Source: an uncultured Oscillospiraceae bacterium
Lineage (GTDB): Bacteria > Bacillota > Clostridia > Oscillospirales > Acutalibacteraceae
DNA length: 42,087 bases
Direction of reading: 5' to 3'
NCBI GenBank assembly: GCA_900552115.1
Contig: URYP01000006.1
Location: 1 to 42,087, forward strand
Shown one piece after another: positions 15,054 through 23,005 of the stretch (positions within the stretch are counted from its first letter, which is position 1; each line of letters starts with the position of its first letter). The notes below the pieces were generated by a model. It made no database searches. It had not been told where the DNA came from and saw nothing but the letters and a program-made list of their open reading frames with translations. The position numbers and the translations under genes are program-made.

Positions 15054-15350
15054 CCAGCCGGGGGACCCACCGGAAAACGCGGCGGATCCGCCGGCTGGCG
15101 CAGACAGCCCGACCGGTATAGCGAGGGACATCGGCCAGGATTCCTTCGGATGTCTAAAGGGAACGAGGCGGCCGGGCCGCGATGGAGATGCCGCCGCAGT
15201 CTGGCAGATGTTCATAGCGTCTTTTCCGGGCAGCGTCAGGCCGCCCGGAAACAGGGCAGACCTGTCTGCATATATTAAGTGGCCCACTGATATTGTATGC
15301 AGCGGGCGGCCGTTTGGTGGCACTCATTTTTATGGCGGACCGTATCCGCC
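15054..15350. other. Gene-free stretch rich in hairpins (candidate structured RNA)
   Basis: No convincing gene lies between 15045 and 15441. Perfect or near-perfect stems follow one another: 15054-15061 with 15091-15098 enclosing a 14-bp palindrome (15080-15093); a 13-base palindrome 15068-15080; a 9-bp stem 15223-15231 with 15243-15251; a CTGCATA/TATGCAG hairpin 15266-15302 with an inner AGTG/CACT stem; and GGCGGA/TCCGCC 15334-15350. High GC makes short stems likely by chance, but the 9-bp stem and the AT-richer hairpin are less easily dismissed. Strand and function unknown. Confidence 0.3.
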
Positions 15351-15386
15351 GGTGGACGGCGTGGGATGGGACGGTGTGCGTAATTC

Positions 15387-15415
15387 TTGAAAACTCCCCG
15401 TCGGCGTGTTATGAT
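15387..15415 (+). promoter_or_regulatory. Promoter of the PHP-phosphatase operon
   Basis: TTGAAA at 15387-15392, a 17-bp spacer, and TATGAT at 15410-15415, 27 bp before the ATG. Confidence 0.75.
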
Positions 15416-15441
15416 ACCAACAGATAAAGGAGGCCGGTTGA

Positions 15442-16248
15442 ATGACCATGGTGGATTTTCATATGCATACCGCCGCATCGGAAGACAGTGAGGCGCTGGC
15501 CGTGGATATGTGTGCGGCGGCAGTGGAAAAAGGGCTGTCTGCCGTGGCGATTACCGACCATGTGGAGATGCTGCGTTACCGGGAAGAGGGGTACGATCGG
15601 GCGGCGGAAGCCTCTTGGACGGCTTCCGGAGAGATGGCCGAGCGATTCGCCGGACAGCTGCGGGTGGCTCGCGGCATTGAACTGGGCCAGCCCCTCTACA
15701 ACCGGGAGGAAAGCGAACGCCTTTTGAATGAATGTCCCTATGATTTCATACTCGCCTCCCAGCACCAGCTTGAGGACGGTGTGGACTTTTATTATTATAA
15801 CTATGACGTTGCTGATGTGACCGATACCATGAACCGCTATTTTGATGCGGTGCTGCAAATGGTGCGCTGGGGGCGGTTTCACTCCCTCGCCCATCTCACC
15901 TATCCTATGCGGTATATTCCGGCCGGTAAACGGCCGCAGGGGTATGCGGCCTGGCAGGACCGTATTGATGCGATCCTGCGCGCATTGGCGGAAAAAGGGC
16001 TGGCACTGGAGATCAACACCTCCGGCCTGCGCGACCCGTCGCTGAAAACGACCCATCCGGATGGCCCCATTATCCGCCGGTTTCGGGAATTGGGTGGAGA
16101 ATACATCACGGTGGGGGCGGACGCTCACCGGCCGCAGGACGTGGGCGCGGGGATCCATGAAGCGCTGGCTTTAGCTAAGCGCGCGGGGTTTGCTCATATA
16201 GCCGTATACTTTGGAGGCAACCCGGTTAAAATACCGATTTTCATATAA
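15442..16248 (+). CDS. PHP-domain phosphatase, HisJ (histidinol-phosphatase)-like
   Basis: 268 residues, close to the Bacillus HisJ/HisK length. PHP metal-site motifs appear in order: HMHT (residues 7-10), AITDH (about 37-41), GIELG (Glu about 75), SQHQLEDG (about 110), HLTYP and GADAHRP near residue 230. PHP phosphatases of this group hydrolyse histidinol phosphate, but no other his gene is present here, so a different phosphoester is possible. AAGGAGG precedes the ATG. An Lrp-type regulator follows after 19 bp. Confidence 0.85.
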   Translation: MTMVDFHMHTAASEDSEALAVDMCAAAVEKGLSAVAITDHVEMLRYREEGYDRAAEASWTASGEMAERFAGQLRVARGIELGQPLYNREESERLLNECPYDFILASQHQLEDGVDFYYYNYDVADVTDTMNRYFDAVLQMVRWGRFHSLAHLTYPMRYIPAGKRPQGYAAWQDRIDAILRALAEKGLALEINTSGLRDPSLKTTHPDGPIIRRFRELGGEYITVGADAHRPQDVGAGIHEALALAKRAGFAHIAVYFGGNPVKIPIFI

Positions 16249-16267
16249 GACTGAGGAGGAATGAATC

Positions 16268-16741
16268 ATGGATAAATTACTGAAACTGCTGGACAGCAAT
16301 GCCCGGCTGACCATCGACCAGCTGGCCGCCATGCTGGGGCGCTCCGAGCAGGAAGTGGCCGATCAGATAGCCGCGCTGGAGCGCAGCGGAGCCATACGCG
16401 CTTACAAGGCGCTGATCGATTGGGATCGGACCAACCGGGAATATGTTACCGCTATAATCGAGCTGCGGGTAACGCCCAAACGCGATTCGGGCTTTGACAG
16501 CATCGCCCATGCGATCATGCGGCTGGAGGAAGTGGAAAGCGTGTATTTGATGTCGGGAGGCTACGACCTGTCGGTCGTAGTGACCGGCCGCACCTTCCAG
16601 GAGGTCGCCATGTTTGTGGCCAAACGACTGTCGTCTATGGACGCGGTATTGTCCACAGCCACGCATTTTGTCCTGCGCCGATACAAGGACCGGGGAGTGG
16701 TGTTCCTGGACGAGCCAAAGGACGAGCGCGAGCAGGCTTGA
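16268..16741 (+). CDS. Lrp/AsnC-family transcription regulator
   Basis: 157 residues. N-terminal winged helix-turn-helix (about 1-50: LLKLLDSNARLTIDQLAAMLG, then SEQEVADQIAALERSGAI) and a C-terminal RAM ligand-sensing domain (about 65-145, including the VESVYLMSGGYDLSVVV segment). Family members sense amino acids. The pairing with the aminotransferase just downstream matches Bacillus yugG-yugH (alaR-alaT), in which the Lrp-type protein activates an alanine transaminase gene; transfer of that role is inference. AGGAGG lies before the ATG; a 29-bp gap leads to the aminotransferase. Confidence 0.92.
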   Translation: MDKLLKLLDSNARLTIDQLAAMLGRSEQEVADQIAALERSGAIRAYKALIDWDRTNREYVTAIIELRVTPKRDSGFDSIAHAIMRLEEVESVYLMSGGYDLSVVVTGRTFQEVAMFVAKRLSSMDAVLSTATHFVLRRYKDRGVVFLDEPKDEREQA

Positions 16742-16770
16742 TTATCACGGGAGAGAGTAGGTAACCGAAC

Positions 16771-17949
16771 ATGAATCCTATTGATTATGAATCTTTGCTG
16801 AACCGTACGATTATGGAGGTCAAACCGTCGGGAATCCGCCGGTTTTTCGATATTGCCAACGAAATGGACGACGTGATTTCCCTGTCTATCGGCGAGCCGG
16901 ATTTTTCCACCCCCTGGCATATCCGCCAGGTGGGCATCCAGTCGCTGGAGGAAGGGAAAACCTGGTACACCGCCAATGCCGGAATGATTCGACTGCGGGA
17001 GGCCATCGCCGCCTTTACGCAAAAGCGGACCGGAGTGGCCTATGACCCCCGGACGGAAATCATGGTGTCGGTGGGCGGCAGCGAGGCCATCGATCTGGCC
17101 TTGCGGGCGGTAGTGAATCCGGGCGATGAGATCCTGATTCCGGTGCCCAGCTTTGTCTGCTATGAACCGCTTACCCGCATGGCGGGCGGTGTGCCGGTTA
17201 TGATTGAGACCCGCGCGGAGGATGCGTTCCGCCTCACGGCCGAGGCGCTGAAAAAGGCGATTACACCACGTACCAAGGCGCTTATCCTGCCGTTTCCCAA
17301 CAACCCCACCGGTGGCATTCTGCGCCGGGAACACCTGGAGGAGATAGCCCAGGTGCTGCGCAGCACATCCATCTTGGTCATCGCGGACGAAATTTACGCG
17401 GAACTGACCTATGGGGACAAGCCCCATGCCAGCATCGTCTCTCTCCCCGGTATGCGGGAACGGACGCTGCTTATTAATGGGTTTTCCAAGGCGTTTGCTA
17501 TGACCGGCTGGCGGCTCGGGTATCTGTGCGGCCCGGAGCCTATCACAAAAATGATTGTAAAGCTGCATCAGTTCGGTATTATGAGCGCGCCCACGACCGC
17601 GCAGTATGCCGCGGTCGAAGCGCTGGAAAACGGCGATGAGGATATCGCGCATATGCGGGAGGAATACGACATGCGCCGCCGGTTCATCGTCAGGGAGCTG
17701 AACGGGATGGGGCTGACCTGCTTTAATCCGGAGGGGGCGTTTTATGTGTTCCCCTCCGTCGAGGTGACCGGACTAAAGTCGGAAGAATTTTGCCGGCAGC
17801 TGCTGGAGGAGGAACACGTCGCCGTGGTGCCGGGTACGGCGTTCGGGGACTGCGGCGAGGGATTCGTGCGCATATCCTATTGCTATTCGCTGGAACATAT
17901 CACCGAAGCCATGAAACGGATCCGCCGGTTTTTGCGGAAATTTCAGTGA
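16771..17949 (+). CDS. Class I/II aminotransferase (AlaT/AspC-like)
   Basis: 392 residues, PLP-dependent fold type I. NNPTG at 177-181 and IADEIY (Asp206) contact the cofactor; Lys240 in NGFSKAFAMTGWRLGY is the Schiff-base lysine; the C-terminal Arg that binds the substrate carboxylate lies in FVRISYC. It belongs to the aspartate/alanine/aromatic subgroup; the exact donor and acceptor are not determinable here. The Lrp gene upstream suggests alanine transamination, as for Bacillus YugH. ispE follows after 12 bp, so metabolism of amino acids and isoprenoid synthesis share a transcript. Confidence 0.9.
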   Translation: MNPIDYESLLNRTIMEVKPSGIRRFFDIANEMDDVISLSIGEPDFSTPWHIRQVGIQSLEEGKTWYTANAGMIRLREAIAAFTQKRTGVAYDPRTEIMVSVGGSEAIDLALRAVVNPGDEILIPVPSFVCYEPLTRMAGGVPVMIETRAEDAFRLTAEALKKAITPRTKALILPFPNNPTGGILRREHLEEIAQVLRSTSILVIADEIYAELTYGDKPHASIVSLPGMRERTLLINGFSKAFAMTGWRLGYLCGPEPITKMIVKLHQFGIMSAPTTAQYAAVEALENGDEDIAHMREEYDMRRRFIVRELNGMGLTCFNPEGAFYVFPSVEVTGLKSEEFCRQLLEEEHVAVVPGTAFGDCGEGFVRISYCYSLEHITEAMKRIRRFLRKFQ

Positions 17950-17961
17950 GGATGAGGAAAG

Positions 17962-18840
17962 ATGAAAGCCATTGTGATGCGGGCGCCGGCAAAAATCAAT
18001 CTGACGCTGGATGTCACGGGAATCCGGCCGGACGGATATCATACCATACGGTCGGTGATGCAGACGGTGGATTTGTGCGACCGCATTACCGTGTCCATAT
18101 GCGAGCAGCCGGGAATCGTTTTGTCTTTATCCGATCCCGCGCTGCCGACGGGGCGGGACAATATTGCCTTTAGAGCTGCGGAAGTGTTTATGGAACAATC
18201 TGGCTGGCGGCAGGGCCTGAATATTGAGGTGGAAAAGCATATCCCTATGCAGGCCGGTATGGCCGGTGGCAGCGCCGACGCGGCGGGCGTGCTGGTGGCG
18301 CTGGGTGAACTGAGCGGCGCCGGGATACCGACCGAAGAATTGTGCGCCTGGGGTCTGCGCATCGGTGCGGACGTCCCTTTCTGTATCCGGGGCGGGTGCG
18401 CCCTGGCCGAGGGGATCGGTGAACGTCTCACGCCGCTGCCGGTGTTGCCGGAGTGCTGGATCGCGGTGGTCAAGCCGGAGGCGGGCGTATCTACGGCGGA
18501 GGCATACCGCCGGGTGGACCGCGCGATACTTTCCCGCCGGCCGGATACGGAGACGATGGCGGCGGCACTGCATAAAGGCGACTTAGCCGATGCGGCGCAA
18601 GCGGTCTGCAACGTGTTTGAGGAAGGGATGGCGCTGGAGGAAGTGGCGGCGATCCGCACGGCTATGCGGGCATATAGCCCGCTGGGAAGCCAGATGACCG
18701 GCAGCGGATCCGCTGTGTTCGCCCTGTTTGAGGATGAGAGCCGGGCGTGCGATTGCGCACGGGCCTTATCCGGCCTGGGTAATACGTTTGTGTGCCGGCC
18801 CTGGCCGGCCGGACCCGTCAGAGAGGAAGCGATAGTATGA
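17962..18840 (+). CDS. ispE: 4-diphosphocytidyl-2-C-methyl-D-erythritol kinase
   Basis: 292 residues, normal for IspE. GHMP kinase of the MEP isoprenoid pathway, phosphorylating CDP-methylerythritol with ATP. Seen: APAKINLTLDV near the N-terminus (Lys11 of the active site), DGYHTIRSVMQTVDL, the glycine-rich ATP loop PMQAGMAGGSADAAG (96-109), the catalytic Asp137 in GADVPF, and the C-terminal MTGSGSAVFALF motif. The last four bases overlap the VanY-like gene (ATGA), indicating coupled translation. Confidence 0.95.
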   Translation: MKAIVMRAPAKINLTLDVTGIRPDGYHTIRSVMQTVDLCDRITVSICEQPGIVLSLSDPALPTGRDNIAFRAAEVFMEQSGWRQGLNIEVEKHIPMQAGMAGGSADAAGVLVALGELSGAGIPTEELCAWGLRIGADVPFCIRGGCALAEGIGERLTPLPVLPECWIAVVKPEAGVSTAEAYRRVDRAILSRRPDTETMAAALHKGDLADAAQAVCNVFEEGMALEEVAAIRTAMRAYSPLGSQMTGSGSAVFALFEDESRACDCARALSGLGNTFVCRPWPAGPVREEAIV

Positions 18841-19883
18841 ACAACAGTCTGAAAATAGGACTGAGTATTGGCGGGGCCGCCCTGGTCCTGTTTTTGCTGG
18901 GACTGGTGGGATATAGCCTGATGAATCCGGACGAAGCAGACAAGCCGGGGACAACGACGACCACGACGCGGGGGCCGGATGTTACCTATCGTCGCCCCGG
19001 GGCGACGACGCAGCCCTCCAAAGAACCGGAGCCAACCTCTGGTGAGGATAAAATCGTCACGAAGATTACACTGGATGTATACGACGTGAGCGTTGCGGTG
19101 GGTGAAACCAAGATGCCGTGGGTGACGATGACGCCGGATGAGGCGGAGGACAAGCGGGAAATCTGGGCGAGCAGCGATCCTGCTATCGCCACGGTCGACC
19201 AGATCGGTAATATAACCGGTGTGAAAAAGGGCAGCTGCGTGGTGACGGTAAAAGCAGTCGCCAATCCCTCGGTGAAAGCGGAGGTAAAAGTGACGGTTAC
19301 CGCTCCCGCGACGACTACGGGAACCAGCGGCGGCACGCTGGGCGAACGTCTGGGCTCCAAGGCCAAGGAACCGACCTACATTCAGGGCATTTTGATCGCC
19401 AATAAAACCTATGGCCTGCCCAAGACCTTCAATCCCGGAGCCAGCAGCGAGATGCTGGCGGCGTTTTCGACGATGAAGGCAGATGCGGCCAAGGCGGGTC
19501 TGGCTCTGTATAACAGTTCGAACTTTCGGACATACGAGCTTCAGGTGGATCTTTATAACCGCTATGTAGCCCGTTCGGGACAGGCGGCGGCGGATACCTA
19601 TTCCGCCCGGCCGGGATTTTCTGAGCACCAGACCGGCTTGGTTATTGACCTGAACAGCGTGGACGATTCCTTTGCCGGCACGCCGGAGGCGGAATGGGTG
19701 GCGAAAAACGCCCATAAGTACGGATTTATCGTGCGCTATCCCAAGGGGAAGGAAGCGATTACCGGCTACCAATATGAGCCGTGGCATATTCGCTATCTGG
19801 GCGTTAAAACCGCCACGGCGGTTTATCAGAGCGGCAAAACGCTGGAGGAGTACCTGGGTATTACCTCCCGGTACGCGGAGTAG
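18837..19883 (+). CDS. VanY-like D-alanyl-D-alanine carboxypeptidase with Ig-like domain
   Basis: 348 residues from ATG 18837, which overlaps the ispE stop. An N-terminal membrane anchor (about 6-29) leads to a Thr-rich linker, a bacterial Ig-like (Big_2) domain at ~75-155 (conserved IWASSDPAIATVDQIGNITGV), another Thr-rich linker, and a C-terminal peptidase M15B domain. Zinc ligands fit SEHQTGLVIDL (His ~263, Asp ~270) and EPWHIRYL (His ~316, with Glu two residues before as general base). It would trim D-Ala from peptidoglycan stem peptides at the outer membrane face. Vancomycin resistance is not implied: no van regulators or ligases are nearby. Confidence 0.92.
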   Translation: MNNSLKIGLSIGGAALVLFLLGLVGYSLMNPDEADKPGTTTTTTRGPDVTYRRPGATTQPSKEPEPTSGEDKIVTKITLDVYDVSVAVGETKMPWVTMTPDEAEDKREIWASSDPAIATVDQIGNITGVKKGSCVVTVKAVANPSVKAEVKVTVTAPATTTGTSGGTLGERLGSKAKEPTYIQGILIANKTYGLPKTFNPGASSEMLAAFSTMKADAAKAGLALYNSSNFRTYELQVDLYNRYVARSGQAAADTYSARPGFSEHQTGLVIDLNSVDDSFAGTPEAEWVAKNAHKYGFIVRYPKGKEAITGYQYEPWHIRYLGVKTATAVYQSGKTLEEYLGITSRYAE

Positions 19884-19953
19884 TTCAAAATTTGATCATG
19901 GAGAATTAACAGCGCCGCCATGTTGACGTCATACTATTGTCATATTTACCGGC

Positions 19954-19959
19954 TATACT
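19954..19959 (+). promoter_or_regulatory. Possible -10 box upstream of the candidate sRNA
   Basis: TATACT at 19954-19959, 18 bp before the long hairpin. No good -35 hexamer lies at the right distance (a TTGACG at 19923 is too far), so the promoter call is weak. Confidence 0.35.
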
Positions 19960-19965
19960 AACATC

Positions 19966-20140
19966 ATCGGCAGAGGGGGAGCGGCGGGGCGCATGGCACT
20001 GCCGGATATGAGTCAGGCAGAGCGCCTGCCGCCGCTCCCGGGCCGAACCAAACTCTCTCTTTTTTCTCCTTTTTCTCTCTCATCTCATTTTCTCTTATGA
20101 CCACAGGAAAACCCCCGTTCGGTTTGAACGGGGGTTTTCT
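19966..20140 (+). ncRNA. Candidate small RNA: long hairpin, pyrimidine tract, terminator
   Basis: A 63-nt hairpin (19977-20039) has an 11-bp perfect GC stem, then a 5-bp stem beyond a two-base bulge and an inner CTGCC/GGCAG stem. It is followed by ~55 nt that are nearly all pyrimidine (about 20048-20098), including TCTCC next to T-runs, then a perfect terminator hairpin. The single-stranded UCUCCUUUUU could pair with Shine-Dalgarno sequences, as C/U-rich loops of known Firmicute sRNAs do. No SRP, 6S, tmRNA or RNase P signature is seen. Expression is not shown; the promoter is weak. Confidence 0.4.
20108..20140. terminator. Bidirectional intrinsic terminator
   Basis: A 13-bp perfect stem (20108-20120 with 20126-20138) with AAAA/TTTT ends and loop GGTTT. 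It can end the candidate sRNA on the plus strand and tmcAL on the minus strand, whose stop is 15 bp away. Confidence 0.9.
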
Positions 20141-20154
20141 TGTTATCCATTATG

Positions 20155-21378
20155 TCAGATGGTGCGGCTTCCAGCAGCACGGATCATGCCGGTGGTGTAT
20201 TCAGCGCCCGTGGGAAACGGTCGGGGAAGCGTGAGGGCGTACAGATCCGCCGCCCGGCATTCCAAATCCCATACTTGCCGGGCTTCGCCGGTGAAGGTAT
20301 CTGCCTGCGCCGCCCGGTTGAGCAGCACGGCGGAGGACTGCCGTGCTGCCGAAAGGATATCGCGGCCCTTTTCTGTATATCCCAGCACCCGGATATAGGG
20401 GGGCGCGGTTTGCTCCAGTTCTTTGGGAATGCCCAGGAACGCCGCCCATAACAGCCGGCGGATGCGGGTGAGCGGATAGCGCCGGGTCTTGATGGCCTGC
20501 TCCAGCTCCTCCCAGCTTGCGGCGCATGCCACCGCTTCGGCAACTCGGTTTTCCAGGCCCTCAGACAGGCCGGGAAAGCGGGTGTAATCGGCGGGGGACA
20601 GGGTACGCAGCCGCGCCAGTACGCCTCGTTCCAGCCGGCGGGTATCGGCGGGGCAGCGGCCAGCTTCCGCAGCCTCGCCCAAAAGACGATAGACCGCACG
20701 GGGCATGTATGGCGCGGCGTTGAGCAGTTTTCCCGCCTGGACGACAGCCCGCAGGAAACTGGCGGAGGCTACATCCCCCAGCGGAGCCATGTCGTCGTGA
20801 TCCGCGCCCATGCGGGACACGGTAAAAGGCGTTATGGGAGACGACAGCCGGCGCAGTGCTTTCAAATATTCGATTCCGAGCGTGTTGTTTGGCCGCGCCA
20901 GCAGCGCCGCCGTTTTGTCGCCGGCAATTTCGGCAACAGCCCGTTGGCGGGCCTCCGGAAAGGCAATGCCGCCGTCCAAATGATATCGCAGGAGGGTGGA
21001 AAACCGGTCGGACTCCATCGCGTCGACCACCCGCGCGAGCAAAGTGAGGTCGCCGCATTCGCTGCCAAAACTCAGGACATCCACACAACCAAGCGCGTGG
21101 AGGATGGATACGGCGCCAAACGCAAAGGCTTCGGCGGAGGCCATCGCCCAGGGAAGCGGCAGCTCCAGGACCAAATCCGCCCCGCCGGCCAGCGCCATTT
21201 TGACCCGGTCAGCCTTGGGCAGCAGGGCCGGTTCCCCGCGCTGGACGAAATGGCCGCTCATGACCGCCACAACGTGTGTCGCTTCACAGCCGCCGTCCTC
21301 GGTCCGGGTACGATCGATTTGATAGGCATGGCCGTTGTGAAACGGGTTATATTCGGCGACAATTCCCGCGATTTTCAA
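20155..21378 (-). CDS. tmcAL: tRNA(Met) cytidine acetate ligase
   Basis: 407 residues from TTG 21378. I chose the TTG because AAGGAGG lies eight bases upstream and the family start motif begins there; an in-frame ATG at 21414 would put the ribosome site within the gene. The N-terminal nucleotidyl-transferase fold shows GIVAEYNPFHNGH (residues 5-17) with the two histidines that bind ATP, then VMSGHFVQRGEP and SFGSECGD. TmcAL (YlbM) activates acetate to acetyl-AMP and makes N4-acetylcytidine at position 34 of elongator tRNA-Met. It is divergent from ackA, which handles the same acetate pool. Confidence 0.93.
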   Translation of the reverse strand: MKIAGIVAEYNPFHNGHAYQIDRTRTEDGGCEATHVVAVMSGHFVQRGEPALLPKADRVKMALAGGADLVLELPLPWAMASAEAFAFGAVSILHALGCVDVLSFGSECGDLTLLARVVDAMESDRFSTLLRYHLDGGIAFPEARQRAVAEIAGDKTAALLARPNNTLGIEYLKALRRLSSPITPFTVSRMGADHDDMAPLGDVASASFLRAVVQAGKLLNAAPYMPRAVYRLLGEAAEAGRCPADTRRLERGVLARLRTLSPADYTRFPGLSEGLENRVAEAVACAASWEELEQAIKTRRYPLTRIRRLLWAAFLGIPKELEQTAPPYIRVLGYTEKGRDILSAARQSSAVLLNRAAQADTFTGEARQVWDLECRAADLYALTLPRPFPTGAEYTTGMIRAAGSRTI

Positions 21379-21397
21379 AATAAACCCTCCTTTTCTC

Positions 21398-21426
21398 TTG
21401 AAAAGTACGCCCATATGTATTATTAT
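21398..21426 (+). promoter_or_regulatory. Promoter of ackA
   Basis: TTGAAA at 21398-21403, a 17-bp spacer, and TATTAT at 21421-21426, giving a leader of about 45 nt. The intergenic space to the tmcAL start is only ~98 bp, and I see no cre box in it. Confidence 0.75.
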
Positions 21427-21476
21427 TATAAAGTATTACCAAGGGAAAATCAACCATAGAGGAAGGTAGACCGACC

Positions 21477-22679
21477 ATGAAAATCTTAGTGATCAACGCC
21501 GGCAGTTCATCGCTGAAATACCAGCTGATTGATATGCGGGACGAATCGGTCCTGGCAAAGGGCAACTGCGAGCGTATTGGGATCGACGGAAAATTCACCC
21601 ATAAAACCGCGGACGGCCGCGTGATTAAAAAAGATGTGGCCATGCCGGACCACACGGCTGCGTTTGGCATTGTCAAAGAGGCGCTGCTCTCCGGCGAAGG
21701 CAAAGTTATCGACAGCCTGTCCGAAGTGTCCGCCATCGGGCACCGCATCGTGCAGGGCGGCGCCAAGTTTGACCATTCCGTCCTGGTAGACGATCAGGTG
21801 GTGAAAGATATCGAGGGGTATTCGGCGCTTGCGCCGCTGCACAACCCGGCGCATGTACAGGGCATTCGGGCGGCAACGGCCGCTTTCGGCAAAGAAATCC
21901 CGCAGGTCGTGGTGTTCGACACCTCGTTCCACCAGACCATGCCGCCCTACGCGTATATGTTCGGCATTCCCTACGAGTACTATGAGAAATACGCGGTGCG
22001 CCGGTATGGCTTCCACGGGACGTCCCACCGGTACGTCAGTGCCCGTTGCTGCGAGCTTCTGGGTAAACCGGATGGTAAGGGCACCAAAATTATTACCCTG
22101 CATCTCGGCAACGGCTCCTCCATCGCGGCCCTGCGGGACGGTCAGGTGGTGGATACCACCATGGGTCTGACGCCGCTGGACGGCTTTATGATGGGCACCC
22201 GGTCGGGCGCGATCGATCCGTCGGTGGTTACCTTTATTATGGAAAAAGAGCACTTGACGCCCACCGAAATGGACGTTATCCTTAATAAAAAATCTGGCAT
22301 GCTGGGCATTTCCGGTATCTCCAGCGACGACCGCGACATCGACGCGGCGGTAAAAGCGGGCAATCCCCGCGCCAAGCTGGCGTGGGAAATGCGCACCTAC
22401 GAGATCATCAAATATGTGGGCGGATATATTGCGGCGCTGGGCGGCGTGGACGCGCTGGTTTTCACGGCCGGGATCGGGGAAAATCAGACCGAGCTGCGGG
22501 CGGAAATCCTGAAAGCGTTCGGCTTCCTGGGCGTCAAGGTCGACGAAGAGGCGAACCAGGTCCGCGGTCAGGAAATGGAGATTACCACGCCTGATTCCAG
22601 GGTAAAAGCGTTTGTTATTCCCACCAACGAGGAATTGGTGATTGCACGGGATACCAAGGCCATTGTAGAAGCGATGTAA
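21477..22679 (+). CDS. ackA: Acetate kinase
   Basis: 400 residues, standard length. ASKHA-fold kinase that interconverts acetyl phosphate + ADP and acetate + ATP, giving substrate-level ATP in fermentation. Seen: VINAGSSSLKYQ (Asn7), the catalytic Asp in VFDTSFHQTMP (~Asp148), GFHGTSHRYV, HLGNGSS, and FTAGIGENQ with the Glu that binds metal near the C-terminus. The usual partner pta is not adjacent. AGGAAGG precedes the ATG, and a strong terminator follows, so it is probably monocistronic. Confidence 0.97.
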   Translation: MKILVINAGSSSLKYQLIDMRDESVLAKGNCERIGIDGKFTHKTADGRVIKKDVAMPDHTAAFGIVKEALLSGEGKVIDSLSEVSAIGHRIVQGGAKFDHSVLVDDQVVKDIEGYSALAPLHNPAHVQGIRAATAAFGKEIPQVVVFDTSFHQTMPPYAYMFGIPYEYYEKYAVRRYGFHGTSHRYVSARCCELLGKPDGKGTKIITLHLGNGSSIAALRDGQVVDTTMGLTPLDGFMMGTRSGAIDPSVVTFIMEKEHLTPTEMDVILNKKSGMLGISGISSDDRDIDAAVKAGNPRAKLAWEMRTYEIIKYVGGYIAALGGVDALVFTAGIGENQTELRAEILKAFGFLGVKVDEEANQVRGQEMEITTPDSRVKAFVIPTNEELVIARDTKAIVEAM

Positions 22680-22688
22680 GATACAGAC

Positions 22689-22727
22689 AAGCGCTGCGGA
22701 ACAAAGTGTTCCGCAGCGCTTTGTTAT
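22689..22727 (+). terminator. Intrinsic terminator after ackA
   Basis: A 14-bp perfect stem (22689-22702 with 22708-22721) and a five-base loop AAAGT, ending in TTTGTTATG. Confidence 0.88.
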
Positions 22728-22882
22728 GTTGGGGATTTAAGTGGGATTATGACGGCGGTTTAATGGGCAGAATCGCCTCACGCCTGGAAACGGGCATTAT
22801 TGTCAAGCGGGGAAACCGGTGCGCTGCCTTGCCAAATGTGCGGCCAGCCGGATAAAAAACCACTGTTAAGGGTGTGGACATC

Positions 22883-22922
22883 CTGTATGGCTCTGCTTGC
22901 CACGGCAAGCGGAGCCATACAG
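22883..22922. repeat. 40-nt nearly perfect inverted repeat
   Basis: Arms of 19 bases (22883-22901 and 22904-22922) match except for one T-G position. No T-run follows on either strand, so it is not a typical terminator. The remaining stretch 22728-22882 holds no gene that I can support. Confidence 0.6.
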
Positions 22923-22964
22923 CTTATAGAATGATAAAACGTACTTTACAGCAAAGAACAAAAG

Positions 22965-22998
22965 AAAAGCGTCCGGTTTTACCCGGACGCTTTTTCCT
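22965..22998 (-). terminator. Intrinsic terminator of the HMGL-family gene
   Basis: A 12-bp stem (22965-22976 with 22983-22994) with A/T-rich outer ends lies just past the stop codon of the minus-strand synthase gene. The sequence also has T's on the plus strand. Confidence 0.85.
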
Positions 22999-23005
22999 AT
23001 TCGTC

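Noticed and set aside
14640..15323. 227-codon minus-strand frame across the phosphoesterase and the gap
   Set aside because: Half of it is antisense to the phosphoesterase; there is no ribosome site.
15045..15441. Known riboswitch ahead of the PHP gene
   Set aside because: The hairpins lie upstream of the promoter at 15387-15415, and I see no signature of a known riboswitch class.
16561..17652. 363-codon open frame on the minus strand
   Set aside because: Antisense to the aminotransferase and the end of the Lrp gene; no start signal and no recognisable domain.
18039..19787. 582-codon open frame on the minus strand
   Set aside because: It lies opposite ispE and the VanY-like gene, whose products are clear. 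Composition (Arg/Pro/His-rich) is that of an antisense frame in GC-rich DNA, and it has no ribosome site.
18837..19883. Vancomycin-resistance gene cluster
   Set aside because: The enzyme is VanY-like, but no vanHAX or VanRS genes are near it; housekeeping peptidoglycan trimming is more likely.
19977..20039. SRP RNA, 6S RNA or tmRNA
   Set aside because: The SRP GGAAGG loop, 6S closing stem and central bubble, and tmRNA tRNA-like ends are all missing.
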